The notes under the pieces: model-generated
The model's database searches: none
What the model saw: only the letters and a program-made list of their open reading frames with translations
What the model was told of the DNA's origin: nothing
Made by a program: the position numbers and the translations under genes
Part shown: one piece after another, positions 23,129 to 29,169 of the stretch
Position numbering within the stretch: the first letter of the stretch is position 1
How the letters are laid out: every line of letters begins with the position of its first letter
Source of the DNA: CAZEBW01 sp964510205
GTDB lineage: Bacteria > Chloroflexota > Anaerolineae > VGOG01
Assembly: GCA_964510205.1 (NCBI GenBank)
Contig: CAZEBW010000046.1
Span: 1-29,169 of the forward strand
DNA length: 29,169 nt
Direction of reading: 5' to 3'

Positions 23129-24754
23129 CTACTCCGCCGATAAGATGTAATGATAGTGAGGCTGCCCGCCGTTTACCAGCTCCACCTCTTGCTCTGGATA
23201 ACTGTGCTGGATCTCATCAGCCACGGCCTCAGCCTCTGGGTCGGCGATGTCCTCGCCGTAGTAGATGGTGATGATCTCGTGCTCATTGGCCTGCATCTGG
23301 CGCAGCATCTCCTGGACGACCTCCCCCAGGGCGCCGCCCGAAGCGGTCAACTCTCCGTTCAGAAGGCCAATGACCTCACCTTGCTCCACACTGACGCCGT
23401 TGATCTGAGCGGCGCGGGTGGCCGTGGTTACCTCGGCGGTCTGAACGCTGTGGGCTGCCTGTTCCATCATCTGGGCGTTGGTCTCCAGATCCGCCTGATA
23501 GTTGAAAGCCAGAACCGCGCTGATGCCCTGGGGGATGGTCGTGGTGGGCACGATCACTATTTCTTTCGAGGAGAGGTCTCTCGTCTGTTTCGCTGCCATG
23601 ATGACGTTGCTGTTGTTGGGCAGAACGATGACTTTCTCTGCGTTTAAGCCCTCAATGGCTGTCAGTATTTCCTGAGTGCTGGGATTCATGCTCTGACCAC
23701 CGGGCACCACCGCGCTGACCCCCAGGCTCTCGAACACGCGCGTCAGGCCCTCGCCAGGAGCGACGACCACGATGGCCGTATCGCCCAATTCCTCTGCCAG
23801 CGGGGGAGGCTGGGCTTGGTCGCGACGGATGAATTCCTGGTACTGCTCCTGCATGTTCTCGATGACGATGTCGCTCAAAGAGCCCAGGGTGGCGCCATAG
23901 TTGAGCGGCGTCCCCGGCTCCTCGGTGTGCACGTGCACCTTGACCGTGCGAGAATCGCCCACCACCAGCACCGAGTCGCCCATTGTGGTTACGGCCGCCT
24001 GAATTTCCTCCACGTCCAAGTTCTCTCCCTGGATAATGAACTGGGTGTCGTAGCCATACTCCTCGCCCTCGAAGGCTTTGACCTTAACGGCAGAGGCCCG
24101 CTCCGGAGCGGCCTCCACCGCTCTTCCCTGGAGGAGGCGTAGTGCGCCTTCCAGGATGACGAACAGCCCCTGCCCGCCGGCGTCAACCACGCCGGCCTCT
24201 GCCAGCACGTCCAAGAGAGACGGCGTTCTGGCTACGGAGTGTCTGGCTTCCATCACCGTTCTCTCCAACACGTGACGTAGGTCGTTTCTCTCCTCGGCGG
24301 CGGCCACCGCTGCATCGGCCGCCTCTCGGGCCACGGTGAGAATGGTTCCTTCGACGGGCTTGATCACGCCCTGGTAAGCTATGACCGAAGCCTCCGTCAT
24401 GGCCTGCGCCAACTCCTGGGCGGTGAAGGTCTCTTTCTTATCCAGGCTTCTGGCCAGACCTCGGAACAACTGGGAGAGGATGACGCCTGAGTTGCCGCGG
24501 GCCCCCATCAGAGCGCCGTAGGACAGGGCGTGGGCCACGACCGAGACCGACTCCGTCGGCGAGTTGTTCAACTCCTGGAGGGCAGCCCTCATGGTGAGCA
24601 GCATGTTGGTGCCCGTGTCGCCGTCGGGCACGGGGTAGACGTTTAGGGCGTTGATGGTCTCGACGTGCCTTTCTAGCCAGGCAGTGCTGGCCTCCAGGGC
24701 CTGCCTGAGTCCTTTTCCATTACATGAGTTCGCGACCTGATCCTCGTTTGTCAA
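23129..24754 (-). CDS. fakA: Fatty acid kinase FakA-like DAK2 protein (YloV family)
   Basis: The protein has 541 residues. The N-terminal DAK2 kinase domain has NVYPVPDGDTGTNM with metal-binding D44 and D46, GARGNSGVILSQLFRG and DAGGQGLFVILEGAL. A middle Zn-binding-like domain (VHVHTEEPGTPL) and a C-terminal DegV-like domain (VIVLPNNSNVIMAAKQ) complete the FakA layout. FakA phosphorylates a FakB-bound fatty acid for phospholipid synthesis. The start is a TTG overlapping the asp23 stop as TTGA, with GGAG eight bases upstream, indicating coupled translation. Confidence 0.93.
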   Translation of the reverse strand: MTNEDQVANSCNGKGLRQALEASTAWLERHVETINALNVYPVPDGDTGTNMLLTMRAALQELNNSPTESVSVVAHALSYGALMGARGNSGVILSQLFRGLARSLDKKETFTAQELAQAMTEASVIAYQGVIKPVEGTILTVAREAADAAVAAAEERNDLRHVLERTVMEARHSVARTPSLLDVLAEAGVVDAGGQGLFVILEGALRLLQGRAVEAAPERASAVKVKAFEGEEYGYDTQFIIQGENLDVEEIQAAVTTMGDSVLVVGDSRTVKVHVHTEEPGTPLNYGATLGSLSDIVIENMQEQYQEFIRRDQAQPPPLAEELGDTAIVVVAPGEGLTRVFESLGVSAVVPGGQSMNPSTQEILTAIEGLNAEKVIVLPNNSNVIMAAKQTRDLSSKEIVIVPTTTIPQGISAVLAFNYQADLETNAQMMEQAAHSVQTAEVTTATRAAQINGVSVEQGEVIGLLNGELTASGGALGEVVQEMLRQMQANEHEIITIYYGEDIADPEAEAVADEIQHSYPEQEVELVNGGQPHYHYILSAE

Positions 24755-25113
24755 AGTCGTGTCTCCGAATCACTAATCCGCAGCCCTTGAACATGGACAT
24801 TCACCTGCGAGACAGGCACGCCGAGGGCTTTCTCCACGCTGAACCCCACGCTGTCCATGATGTTGTGGGCCACGGTGGAGATTCTGGTGCCGTATTCGAT
24901 GACTACGTAGAGGTCTATGATGATCCGATGGTCCTCCAATCTCACTTCGACGCCTCGTCTGCTGTCTGGATGGAGGAGCTGCGCCAGGCCGCCCACCAGG
25001 CTCTTGGAGGCCATGCCGACCACGCCGTAGCTATTCAGCACCGCCTGGCTGGCGATGCCGGCGATAGCTGCTGGCGAAATCTCGATTCTACCTAGTCTCG
25101 TCGCTTGTGCCAT
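24751..25113 (-). CDS. Asp23/Gls24 family protein next to fakA (YloU-like)
   Basis: The protein has 120 residues: RIEISPAAIAGIASQAVLNS, YGVVGMAS, IIIDLYVVIEYGTRI and SQVNVHVQGLRI follow the Asp23 pattern. It is about as long as the copy beside nusB but diverged. The order rpmB (divergent)-asp23-fakA matches Bacillus rpmB-yloU-yloV. GGAGG precedes the ATG. The intergenic region is shared with the rpmB promoter. Confidence 0.92.
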   Translation of the reverse strand: MAQATRLGRIEISPAAIAGIASQAVLNSYGVVGMASKSLVGGLAQLLHPDSRRGVEVRLEDHRIIIDLYVVIEYGTRISTVAHNIMDSVGFSVEKALGVPVSQVNVHVQGLRISDSETRL

Positions 25114-25133
25114 TTTTACCTACCTCCGCCGAT

Positions 25134-25162
25134 TTGCGCAAAGCCGCTGGTTGTGGTATGAT
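25134..25162 (+). promoter_or_regulatory. Probable rpmB promoter with extended -10
   Basis: TTGCGC (25134-25139), 17 bases, then TATGAT (25157-25162), preceded by TG at the extended -10 position. The start site would fall near 25169, so the whole MITE at 25192-25281 would lie in the rpmB 5' leader. Confidence 0.65.
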
Positions 25163-25191
25163 ATAGCCAGTGGTTTGAACATTTATTGAAA

Positions 25192-25281
25192 GGAGTGTGG
25201 CTAAAATCTGTGGAAGGTAGTAGTGACTTCAGTCGCTTGGAACGACTAAAGTCGTCACTACCACAAGTTTTAGCCACACCC
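25192..25281. mobile_element. 90-bp hairpin MITE in the rpmB leader
   Basis: The element is nearly one long palindrome: GTGTGGCTAAAA at the left pairs with TTTTAGCCACAC at the right, and the inner arms GGTAGTAGTGACTTCAGTCG and CGACTAAAGTCGTCACTACC pair imperfectly around a short loop. It is flanked on both sides by TATTGAAA (25184-25191 and 25282-25289), an 8-bp direct repeat that ends exactly at the element borders. It has no coding capacity, so it would have been moved by a transposase encoded elsewhere. Confidence 0.8.
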
Positions 25282-25302
25282 TATTGAAAAAAGGGAGCAA
25301 AC

Positions 25303-25482
25303 ATGGCTAAGTGTGAAATCTGTGGTAAGGGCGTTCAGTTTGGACATAATGTACCCAGGTCCAAGAAGACGACCAAGCGTCAGTGGAAGCCCAATATTCA
25401 AAAAGTGACCGTCACGAAAGATGGCGTTACCAAGCGCATGAATCTCTGCGCCAAGTGCTTGAAGACGCTTTCTAAAACATAG
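25303..25482 (+). CDS. rpmB: 50S ribosomal protein L28
   Basis: This 59-residue protein begins MAKCEICGKGVQFGHNVPRS, continues with the basic TTKRQWKPNIQKV segment, and ends LCAKCLKTLSKT. The two CxxC pairs form the zinc site of the C+ type of L28. AGGGAG precedes the ATG. It has its own promoter and is followed by a strong intrinsic terminator, so it is a single-gene unit, divergent from asp23-fakA. Its leader has been split by a MITE. Confidence 0.96.
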   Translation: MAKCEICGKGVQFGHNVPRSKKTTKRQWKPNIQKVTVTKDGVTKRMNLCAKCLKTLSKT

Positions 25483-25518
25483 CTAACGGTTTTTGCGCCA
25501 TTCGCTATGCACCAACCT

Positions 25519-25547
25519 GCCAGCCCGAATTACGGGGCTGGCTTTTT
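25519..25547 (+). terminator. Intrinsic terminator after rpmB
   Basis: A perfect 8-bp stem GCCAGCCC/GGGCTGGC with an 8-base loop is followed directly by TTTTT. It lies 37 bases after the rpmB stop codon. Confidence 0.9.
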
Positions 25548-25569
25548 GGTTTACGAGTGCAGGGTGTGG

Positions 25570-26025
25570 TTAGTCATGCCCATACTCTTTTAGCCATTCC
25601 CCCGGTGTCTGAACGTTGATAGTGGTCTTACCAGCAAAGTGTTTTGTGTTCCAGGTGATCAGAAGCTCACATCTGTTGGCCTCAAGCGTCCACAAGATCG
25701 CTGCGTCACCAAATCTCATCAACCGCTCAATCCTGTTGGTTACCTCGGCGTTCAATTGGGCCCAAAATTCTTCCTCTGAAATGAGCACAACGGGAGGATA
25801 AAGTATCTCTACATCGTTTCTCTCGTGATATTCTTTGAACAACTTCAGCGCTTTATCTATTTGACCGGCAGTCGCCATGACACCACACAGCTCAAGGAGG
25901 TTGAAGATTCCGACTCCTCTCTCTACTTCCCTGCTTTTCTCCATGAAGAGGCTCGTCGTCTTGAATCTGGGATCTCTCTGGAAGATATGGTACAAACTGA
26001 GCACATCGGTATCAATGGCTACCAT
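25570..26025 (-). CDS. PIN-domain toxin (VapC-like), pair 2
   Basis: The protein has 151 residues. PIN acidic residues are visible: D5 (VAIDTDVLSLY), E45 (NLLELCG) and D107 (RFGDAAILW). The C-terminal TWNTKHF motif matches the usual last PIN motif with N126 in the fourth position. It is probably a ribonuclease held by the upstream antitoxin. The ATG overlaps the antitoxin stop by seven bases (ATGGTAG), so translation is coupled. It is not closely similar to pair 1. Confidence 0.85.
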   Translation of the reverse strand: MVAIDTDVLSLYHIFQRDPRFKTTSLFMEKSREVERGVGIFNLLELCGVMATAGQIDKALKLFKEYHERNDVEILYPPVVLISEEEFWAQLNAEVTNRIERLMRFGDAAILWTLEANRCELLITWNTKHFAGKTTINVQTPGEWLKEYGHD

Positions 26026-26339
26026 CTGGAACTCCTCAGTTTCTCAATCAATTCCACGGGGTCACTAATCCCAAAGGTCTCAACGATTGCTTTTTCCACT
26101 TCCTCTGCATCTATGTCAATGTCGTTGATGGATCCTCTGCGTTCGAGCCGTCCCGAGATATAAGCCCGTGTGATCTCGGCTATTTCAAAAGGATCTTCTT
26201 GGCGAGTTTTGGGATAACTCTTGATTAAACTCAGAAGCACTTCATCTGTTGAGGTTGCTTCTCCGTGGATGCTCCTAGCGAAATCGTTCCACACTTCCTC
26301 GGGTACATCCAGGGTGATTCTCCTGGTAGCCACGGCCAT
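26019..26339 (-). CDS. Putative antitoxin, pair 2 (ribbon-helix-helix-like N-terminus)
   Basis: The protein has 106 residues from the ATG at 26339, seven bases after GGGAGG. The N-terminal TRRITLDVPEEVWNDFARS looks like a ribbon-helix-helix strand and helix; the acidic C-terminal part (DIDIDAEEVEKAI) would wrap the toxin. The identification rests on this and on the overlap with the PIN gene. A dyad over the predicted promoter (26428-26449) is a likely self-binding operator. Confidence 0.75.
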   Translation of the reverse strand: MAVATRRITLDVPEEVWNDFARSIHGEATSTDEVLLSLIKSYPKTRQEDPFEIAEITRAYISGRLERRGSINDIDIDAEEVEKAIVETFGISDPVELIEKLRSSRW

Positions 26340-26427
26340 TTTCATCCCTCCCATTGAAAATGCATTATGATTTTTCCTATCACTATCTCAGCCACATCTC
26401 GCTCACTTTCCATAGTCCTTTCTGAGG

Positions 26428-26460
26428 CATAATCATACACTGTATTATGGAAAAATGCAA
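26428..26460 (-). promoter_or_regulatory. Promoter with overlapping dyad operator for toxin-antitoxin pair 2
   Basis: On the minus strand TTGCAT (26460-26455), 17 bases, TATGAT (26437-26432). A perfect dyad CATAAT-N10-ATTATG (26428-26449) covers the -10 box and part of the spacer, as expected for an autorepressing antitoxin. The leader to the antitoxin ATG is about 85 bases. Confidence 0.6.
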
Positions 26461-26500
26461 GGCAACGAGCACGAAAGGCACGACGTGGTGCTGAATTCGT

Positions 26501-27589
26501 CTATCCGCTTGGCATCCGCTGACAGCGCAATTGGCCGCAGCCGGCCCGGATATCTGCGCCCCGCTCGACTCGCAGGGTATTGGGCACCTTCAAGCGGTTG
26601 AGCTCGGCTTGGAAAGCCAGAATCGCCTCCAGCGGCGAAGGTTGGTACGGCGACTCGCGGACGGGGTTGAGAGGGATCAAGTTGATGTGGCAAAATAGCC
26701 CGTCCACCAGGTGGGCCAACTGCCGTGCCTGCGCTGGGGAATCGTTGACGCCGTTGATGAGGGCGTACTCAAAGCTGATGCGCCTTCCCATTTGTTCGGC
26801 GTAGTAGCGGCAGGCGGCCATCAATTGGGCCAGCGGGTAGCGGCGGTTGATAGGGACCAGCTCGTCGCGCAGTGCATCGGTGGGAGCGTGCAGGGAGATG
26901 GCCAGGCCGATCTGCACCCCTTCCTCAGCCAGGCGGCGGATGCCGGGCGCCAGCCCCACGGTGGAGATGGTGATGCGCCGCGCTCCCAGATTGAAGCCCT
27001 CATCGTGCGTCAGCGTTTCGATGGCCTGCCAGGTGGCCTCGTAGTTGGCCAGCGGCTCGCCCATGCCCATAAAAACCACGTTGGTTAGCCGCTCGTCCGT
27101 GGCCCGCAGGAAACGAGCGAAGTACAGAACTTGTTCCACGATCTCCCCCGCCGTGAGGTCGCGCACGAAACCGCTCTGGCCTGTAGCGCAGAAGGGGCAG
27201 CCCACGGCGCAGCCGACCTGGGTGGAGATGCAGCCAGTGTACCTCACTGGCGTGGACCGCTGCTCGTAGTGCATCAGCACGCTCTCGATGGTCTGGCCGT
27301 CCCGCAAGCCGAACAGCACCTTGCGCGTCAGGCCGTCGGCGGATGTCTGTTCCCCCAAGTGCGTCATGGCCTGCACCAGGGCCGCCTCCGCCAATTTATC
27401 TCTCAGCTCCTGGGGCAGATTGGTCATCTCCTGGAAGTCGGCGGCCAGGGAGCGATAGAGCCAGTTCCATATCTGGTCGGCGCGGTAGGCGGGCTCGCCC
27501 CAGGAGGCGAGGAATCCCTCTAGTTGCTCGTGGGTTAGATCGAGCAGATGGAGCTTATCCAATTTCTCGCGCTCTCGTCCAGACCTCAT
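26501..27589 (-). CDS. rlmN: 23S rRNA (adenine2503-C2)-methyltransferase RlmN
   Basis: This radical-SAM enzyme methylates A2503 of 23S rRNA and A37 of some tRNAs. The protein has 362 residues. The iron-sulfur ligands are C127, C131 and C134 (CAVGCPFC), C120 lies just before, and C351 (DIRAGCGQL) is the methyl-carrying cysteine at the C-terminus. GMGEPLANYE and SLHAPTDALRDELVPINRRY are typical. The ATG at 27589 follows AAAGGAG by four bases and overlaps the end of the fused phosphatase gene by 35 bases. Confidence 0.96.
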   Translation of the reverse strand: MRSGREREKLDKLHLLDLTHEQLEGFLASWGEPAYRADQIWNWLYRSLAADFQEMTNLPQELRDKLAEAALVQAMTHLGEQTSADGLTRKVLFGLRDGQTIESVLMHYEQRSTPVRYTGCISTQVGCAVGCPFCATGQSGFVRDLTAGEIVEQVLYFARFLRATDERLTNVVFMGMGEPLANYEATWQAIETLTHDEGFNLGARRITISTVGLAPGIRRLAEEGVQIGLAISLHAPTDALRDELVPINRRYPLAQLMAACRYYAEQMGRRISFEYALINGVNDSPAQARQLAHLVDGLFCHINLIPLNPVRESPYQPSPLEAILAFQAELNRLKVPNTLRVERGADIRAGCGQLRCQRMPSG

Positions 27590-29051
27590 ACAGCTCCTTT
27601 ACGCTTTCAAACACTAAGTCGGGTTTGATAGAAGACGCCGCCAATTCTTGGCGGGTGGTGACGCCCGAAAGAACGAAGATGGTGCTCAGGCCAGCCCGCT
27701 GCCCACCCAGGATGTCGGTCTCCAGGCGATCGCCGATGATGCAGCCCGTGGACTTCACTGGCGCCCCTTCTTTCCCTGCCCCCATTCTGGCCAAGGCCAG
27801 GTCGAAGATAGCTGTCTCTGGTTTTCCCACTACGAAAGGCGCTACGTCGGTGGCCGCCTCCAGGGCGGCCAGGATGCTTCCAGTGCCCGGCAGGATGCCT
27901 TCCTCGGAAGGAAAGGTTCGGTCTGGATTGGAACCAATTAACTTGGCGCCGCCTCGGATGAGCAGGGTGGCCGTCTTGAGCTTGTCGTAACTTAGTTGTC
28001 TGTCCATGCCCACCACCACGAATTCGGCGTTCTCCTCGGAGATGGTGTATCTCTCTCGCAGAGCGGCCCTCAGCCCCTCCTCCCCAATGACGTACACTCG
28101 GCATCCTGCCCGCGCTATCTTCTCCATGTGCAAGGCAGTGGCCTGGGCTGAGGTCAAGACGTTGCTTTCCTCGACGGCAATGCCCATCTTGGCCAGCTTC
28201 GCCACGTACTGGCTTGGCGTGCGGGTGGAGTTGTTGGTAAGAAACAAGAAGGGAATCCCTTCTCGCTGCAGGAGAGCCACGAACTCGCTGGCGCCCTCTA
28301 TCACCGTGTTCCCACGATAGAGGACGCCGTCCAGGTCAATGATCAGGTTGTTGATGGAGCTGGAGGTTAGAGGTTGGAGGTTGGAGGTTGGAGCTCCGAA
28401 CTTGTTCGGGGTTTTTAGGTTGGCGGTTCGATAATCGCCGGGCGTGTCAATGTCTGTGAAGATGGCTTCTGTTTCCACTTCTACTTCCTCCAGGTTGTCA
28501 ATATGTTCGGCGATGATCTGTCGCCCGCCCTGGTCGCCCTCCACTTGCAGCAGTTCTGCGAAAAGACGTCGGTCGAAGAGCACCGGATTGCCCCGCCGGC
28601 CGCGATGGGTGGGGACAACAATGGGCGCGCGGGTCTGTCGGTAGCGCTCGATGAGCCGGACGATGACGTCTGTGGTGACGCCCGGCTGGTCGGCCAGCAC
28701 GAAGAGGGCCGCGCCGGCCTCTGGTTTCACGGCCGAAAGCCCCGCCCACACCGAACTGCTCAGGCCCGACTTCCAGTTCTCGTTGACCACGACCTGGACG
28801 GGGCGGTCGGCGATGGTGGCTTCTATCTCCGCCGCCTGGCAGCCCAGGATGACGATCACCTGCTCCACGGGCGAGTCCAAGACGATGTCCACCATGTGTT
28901 GAGTCATGGTCTTGTCGCCCACGGGCAGAAGCTGCTTGGGCTGGCCGAAGCGCCGCGATTCGCCAGCGGCCAGCACGATGGCTGCCACTGGGGATTGCCG
29001 ATTGCCGATTTCCGATTTCCGATTGGTCATTGGGATTTGGTCATTAGTCAT
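27555..29051 (-). CDS. Fusion of MobA/MocA-like nucleotidyltransferase and NagD-like HAD-IIA phosphatase
   Basis: The protein has 498 residues. Residues 22-211 are a molybdopterin cytidylyltransferase-like domain: AAIVLAAGESRRFGQPKQLL, VLADQPGV (119-125), RRGNPVLF, and DIDTPGDY near the end. Residues 233-498 are a HAD-IIA phosphatase: nucleophile D239 in IDLDGVLYRG, FLTNNSTRTPSQYV, VVGKPETAIFDLAL and IGDRLETDILGG. Both domains look complete. The linker (about 212-232) is partly encoded by a five-unit heptamer repeat, and residues 1-20 by another. I do not know this combination as a standard architecture. The true start is uncertain; the ATG at 29051 overlaps a possible upstream frame. Confidence 0.85.
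   Translation of the reverse strand: MTNDQIPMTNRKSEIGNRQSPVAAIVLAAGESRRFGQPKQLLPVGDKTMTQHMVDIVLDSPVEQVIVILGCQAAEIEATIADRPVQVVVNENWKSGLSSSVWAGLSAVKPEAGAALFVLADQPGVTTDVIVRLIERYRQTRAPIVVPTHRGRRGNPVLFDRRLFAELLQVEGDQGGRQIIAEHIDNLEEVEVETEAIFTDIDTPGDYRTANLKTPNKFGAPTSNLQPLTSSSINNLIIDLDGVLYRGNTVIEGASEFVALLQREGIPFLFLTNNSTRTPSQYVAKLAKMGIAVEESNVLTSAQATALHMEKIARAGCRVYVIGEEGLRAALRERYTISEENAEFVVVGMDRQLSYDKLKTATLLIRGGAKLIGSNPDRTFPSEEGILPGTGSILAALEAATDVAPFVVGKPETAIFDLALARMGAGKEGAPVKSTGCIIGDRLETDILGGQRAGLSTIFVLSGVTTRQELAASSIKPDLVFESVKELYEVWTRAREIG
28361..28395. repeat. Heptamer array TGGAGGT x5 in the fusion linker
   Basis: Five units in a row: TGGAGGT, TAGAGGT, TGGAGGT, TGGAGGT, TGGAGCT. The array encodes about residues 220-231 of the fused protein, between its two domains. 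Because 7 is not a multiple of 3, gain or loss of one unit would shift the frame and separate the domains. Confidence 0.85.
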
Positions 29052-29055
29052 TGAT
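28993..29055. repeat. Heptamer array at the start of the fused gene
   Basis: Nine 7-bp units run without gaps: GATTGCC, GATTGCC, GATTTCC, GATTTCC, GATTGGT, CATTGGG, ATTTGGT, CATTAGT, CATTGAT. They encode the first residues of the fused protein (MTNDQIPMTNRKSEIGNRQ) and contain its assigned start codon, so the natural N-terminus may lie after the array. Confidence 0.8.
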
Positions 29056-29169
29056 CACGACTTCCAGCACCGGCTCAGGGGCTACTAAGAAACAAGTCAC
29101 GGCTGTGTCATTGCGAGGCGTCTTTTTGCCGAAGCAATCTCCCGCCAGCGAATTGGGGATCGCTTCGTC
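29044..29169 (-). other. Possible C-terminal end of a gene, open to the right edge, passing through a repeat
   Basis: One minus-strand frame is open from base 29169 to a TAA at 29046-29044. It reads through the dispersed repeat (DEAIPNSLAGDCFGKK) and ends FLVAPEPVLEVVIND. The end overlaps the ATG of the fused gene in an ATGACTAA arrangement. The last ten residues look like a normal protein end, but most of the frame is repeat sequence. It could equally be chance. Confidence 0.25.
29084..29169. repeat. Dispersed CATTGCGAG-type repeat, inverted copy of 20013-20098
   Basis: These 86 bases match the reverse complement of 20013-20098 without gaps and with only a handful of mismatches. The copy continues past the window edge, so its right end is not seen. 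Confidence 0.85.

Overview
The window is about 29 kb of bacterial chromosome. Apart from rpmB and one transposase, every gene is on the minus strand. The gene set points to Chloroflexota (Anaerolineae-like) or a deep Firmicutes-type relative, which is inference. Support comes from the synteny rpmB, asp23 (yloU), fakA (yloV), DegV, recG, coaD, coiled-coil protein, rpmF, fab genes, asp23, nusB, from the FabK-type enoyl reductase, the long N-terminal extension of RecG, an ADP-forming acyl-CoA ligase, and frequent GTG/TTG starts. No rRNA, tRNA or CRISPR array was seen.

Region 1 (1-9514), read right to left, is an acyl-CoA gene block. It holds a COG2403-like P-loop GTPase, a thiolase-fold protein, a PIN toxin/antitoxin pair, a second thiolase-fold protein, an IS982-like element, two DUF35 (OB-fold/zinc-ribbon) proteins, an ADP-forming acyl-CoA ligase and the start of an acetoacetyl-CoA synthetase. 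Both thiolase-fold proteins appear to lack the classical nucleophilic cysteine. With two DUF35 partners, this suggests DUF35-dependent C-C lyase or condensing complexes rather than ordinary thiolases. Four palindromic arrays of about 8-bp units sit in the junctions of this block.

Region 2 (9653-15316) looks like one operon behind a consensus promoter (TTGACA-N17-TATAAT) at 15316-15288: rpmF, fabK, fabD, a small protein, an aspartic-protease-like protein, fabG, asp23, nusB, tatA, tatC. It joins translation, fatty-acid synthesis, antitermination and protein export. The two-gene protease cassette is wedged between fabD and fabG with 4-bp overlaps.

Region 3 (15313-25113) carries a coiled-coil protein, coaD, recG, a DegV fatty-acid-binding protein, a 971-residue REC-PAS-GAF-GAF-GAF-HD-GYP protein, a FakA-like fatty-acid kinase and a second Asp23. 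FakA and DegV (FakB) together suggest fatty-acid salvage next to the synthesis genes.

Region 4 (25114-29169) has rpmB on the plus strand with its own promoter and terminator. A 90-bp hairpin MITE with an 8-bp target duplication sits in its leader. Beyond lie a second PIN/antitoxin pair with a probable autoregulatory operator, rlmN, and a fused MobA-like nucleotidyltransferase/NagD-like HAD phosphatase.

The most distinctive feature of the window is its load of small repeats: tandem degenerate 7-8 bp arrays, a CATTGCGAG-type dispersed element, a MITE and an IS. Several sit exactly where they alter gene expression or coding: between a Shine-Dalgarno and its start codon, in a ribosomal protein leader, in frame inside fabD, and in the linker of the fused protein.
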